From the NCBI RefSeq assembly GCF_014207655.1, contig NZ_JACHHJ010000001.1:1364001-1428000 (forward strand): DNA of 64,000 nucleotides. Direction: 5' to 3'. The notes under the pieces were generated by a model. The model ran no database searches and was not told the DNA's origin. It saw nothing but the letters and a program-made list of their open reading frames with translations. Positions 63,183 through 64,000 of the stretch are shown piece after piece. Position numbers and translations under genes: made by a program. Source of the stretch: Geomicrobium halophilum. GTDB taxonomy: Bacteria > Bacillota > Bacilli > Bacillales > Marinococcaceae. Every line of letters starts with the position of its first letter. Within the stretch, counting starts at the first letter, position 1.

Positions 63183-64000
63183 CTATTTGGGAACCTCTGA
63201 ACCTTCTTCTCCGGAAGATTTCTGAAGCTGATTGTCCTGCTGCATATAAAGATCACGACCTGGCAAGGCGAGGGAAACATTCTCTTCTTCAAGAATTTCT
63301 AATACACGGAGGTTCATTTCCTCTTTCAAACGTAACCATTCAGACCAGGACGTTGTATTTGTAAAATAGTAAAGCATTAAATCCAGCCCTGATTCTTTAA
63401 ACTCGCGTATATGGACTTCAATCTCATCAGGGTGTACGTGAGGATGCTCCTCTAATTCCTGTTGGACCCGTTGTGAGACCCGACGCAACTGACTAACAGG
63501 TGTATTATAACGCAAGCTAATTTCAAAAGAGATTTGCCTTTTATTCATTAGCGACCAATTCGTAATCGCTTCGTGAGCAATGGTGGAGTTAGGAACGGTG
63601 ACCAGGCCTTCAGCGAACGTACGAACTTGGGTACTCCGAAAAGATATATCCTCAACAATGCCTTCCACCGTGGGCGTTTCGATCCAATCCCCTCGTTTGA
63701 AAGGCCTCTCGGTCACAATGATAATCCCGCCGAAAAAATTCGCAATCGTGTCTTGCGCCGCCAAAGCAAACGCTAGACCGCCAAGCCCTAGACCAGCAAT
63801 AAATCCGTTAATATCATAATTCCATTCCATTGCGATCACTGTAAACATAAGCACAATTATGAGACCCCGAAGAATCCTTGACGTAAACGGAATCAACATA
63901 CTGTCCTCATCACCATCAATTTTTCTGCCAAGTCGCTTAAATAAATCAGAGGACGTTCCTGAGAAATTAAAGAATCCCCAACCGAAAAAAATAATGATGA
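63183..64000 (-). CDS. Mechanosensitive channel of the MscS family, 5' part outside window
   Basis: 272 codons are visible and the frame is open through the right edge, so the start is missing. The pore helix IAGLGLGGLAFALAAQDTIANFFGGIIIV, the beta domain (FKRGDWIETPTVEGIVEDISFRSTQVRTF) and the C-terminal alpha/beta domain are complete. An extra basic/acidic loop (KRLGRKIDGDEDS) precedes the last helices, as in the longer YhdY/YfkC-type MscS proteins. The C-terminus ends in EEGSEVPK, acidic and without coiled coil. Confidence 0.85.
   Translation of the reverse strand, partial: IIIFFGWGFFNFSGTSSDLFKRLGRKIDGDEDSMLIPFTSRILRGLIIVLMFTVIAMEWNYDINGFIAGLGLGGLAFALAAQDTIANFFGGIIIVTERPFKRGDWIETPTVEGIVEDISFRSTQVRTFAEGLVTVPNSTIAHEAITNWSLMNKRQISFEISLRYNTPVSQLRRVSQRVQQELEEHPHVHPDEIEVHIREFKESGLDLMLYYFTNTTSWSEWLRLKEEMNLRVLEILEEENVSLALPGRDLYMQQDNQLQKSSGEEGSEVPK

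Overview
The window is a low-to-mid GC chromosomal segment of an endospore-forming Bacillaceae bacterium. Gene content and order follow the Bacillus subtilis segment running from ykuQ/ykuR and rnjA through pdh, ykt, yla, pyc/cta and ylb to the mra/fts cluster. Spore-related genes (rsfA, ylbJ, ylbD, a YjcZ-type peptide, the csfG RNA) point to a spore former. A NaChBac-like voltage-gated channel and acidic insertions in the extracytoplasmic parts of CtaC and YlbL suggest an alkaliphilic or halophilic member; that lifestyle is inference. No rRNA, tRNA, CRISPR array, prophage, defence island or intact transposase was found.

Layout: 1-2.4 kb is the start of the division cluster on the minus strand (mraZ, rsmH, ftsL, the beginning of a class B PBP gene). 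2.4-13.2 kb holds bshC and the ylb block (ylbP, rsfA, rpmF-ylbN, tmcAL, ylbL-ylbK, ylbJ, coaD-rsmD, the csfG sRNA, ylbG). 13.2-17.3 kb is a small gene with a CCx3Cx2C motif followed by a T-box-controlled proB-proA-proC operon. 17.3-24.8 kb contains a MITE-like repeat, the sodium-channel gene, aspartokinase, darB, ricF(ylbF), ylbE, ylbD, a YugN-like gene and a DUF420 gene. 24.8-36 kb carries the caa3 oxidase genes ctaFEDC, ctaB/ctaA for heme A, an Eis-type acetyltransferase and pyruvate carboxylase. 36-44.4 kb is the yla/ykt block (ylaN, ylaK, ylaI, ylaH, typA, ylaF, suhB, ykzI-like, yktB, yktA). 44.4-52.5 kb has the SR1/SR1P dual-function RNA, a lipoprotein deacetylase, pdhABCD, ykyA and a YjcZ peptide. 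52.7-64 kb has def, a Cof-type HAD phosphatase, rpoY-rnjA, a thioredoxin-like protein, mscS, nptA-phoU, dapL, dapH and a second MscS-type channel cut by the window edge.

Functional links: PDH, pyruvate carboxylase, SR1P (a GapA partner), DarB (reported to bind pyruvate carboxylase) and RNase J1 (reported to associate with SR1P-GapA) all touch central carbon flux and its control. CtaA/CtaB and the DUF420 protein serve maturation of the caa3 oxidase. ThrD, DapH and DapL feed lysine and diaminopimelate synthesis for wall and spore cortex.

The window is overwhelmingly core genome and I did not find a convincing new multi-gene system. The least explained material is non-coding: (1) a dispersed repeat family with at least four related copies, mostly between convergent gene ends; (2) a second MITE-like family with a CCGTAC-type palindrome; (3) a pseudoknot-capable element between ylaF and suhB; (4) a long-range stem in the rpoY-rnjA leader. 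Decisions-of-start surprises include an apparent ATT start for rsmH and a CTG start for a small cysteine-motif protein gene at 13293.
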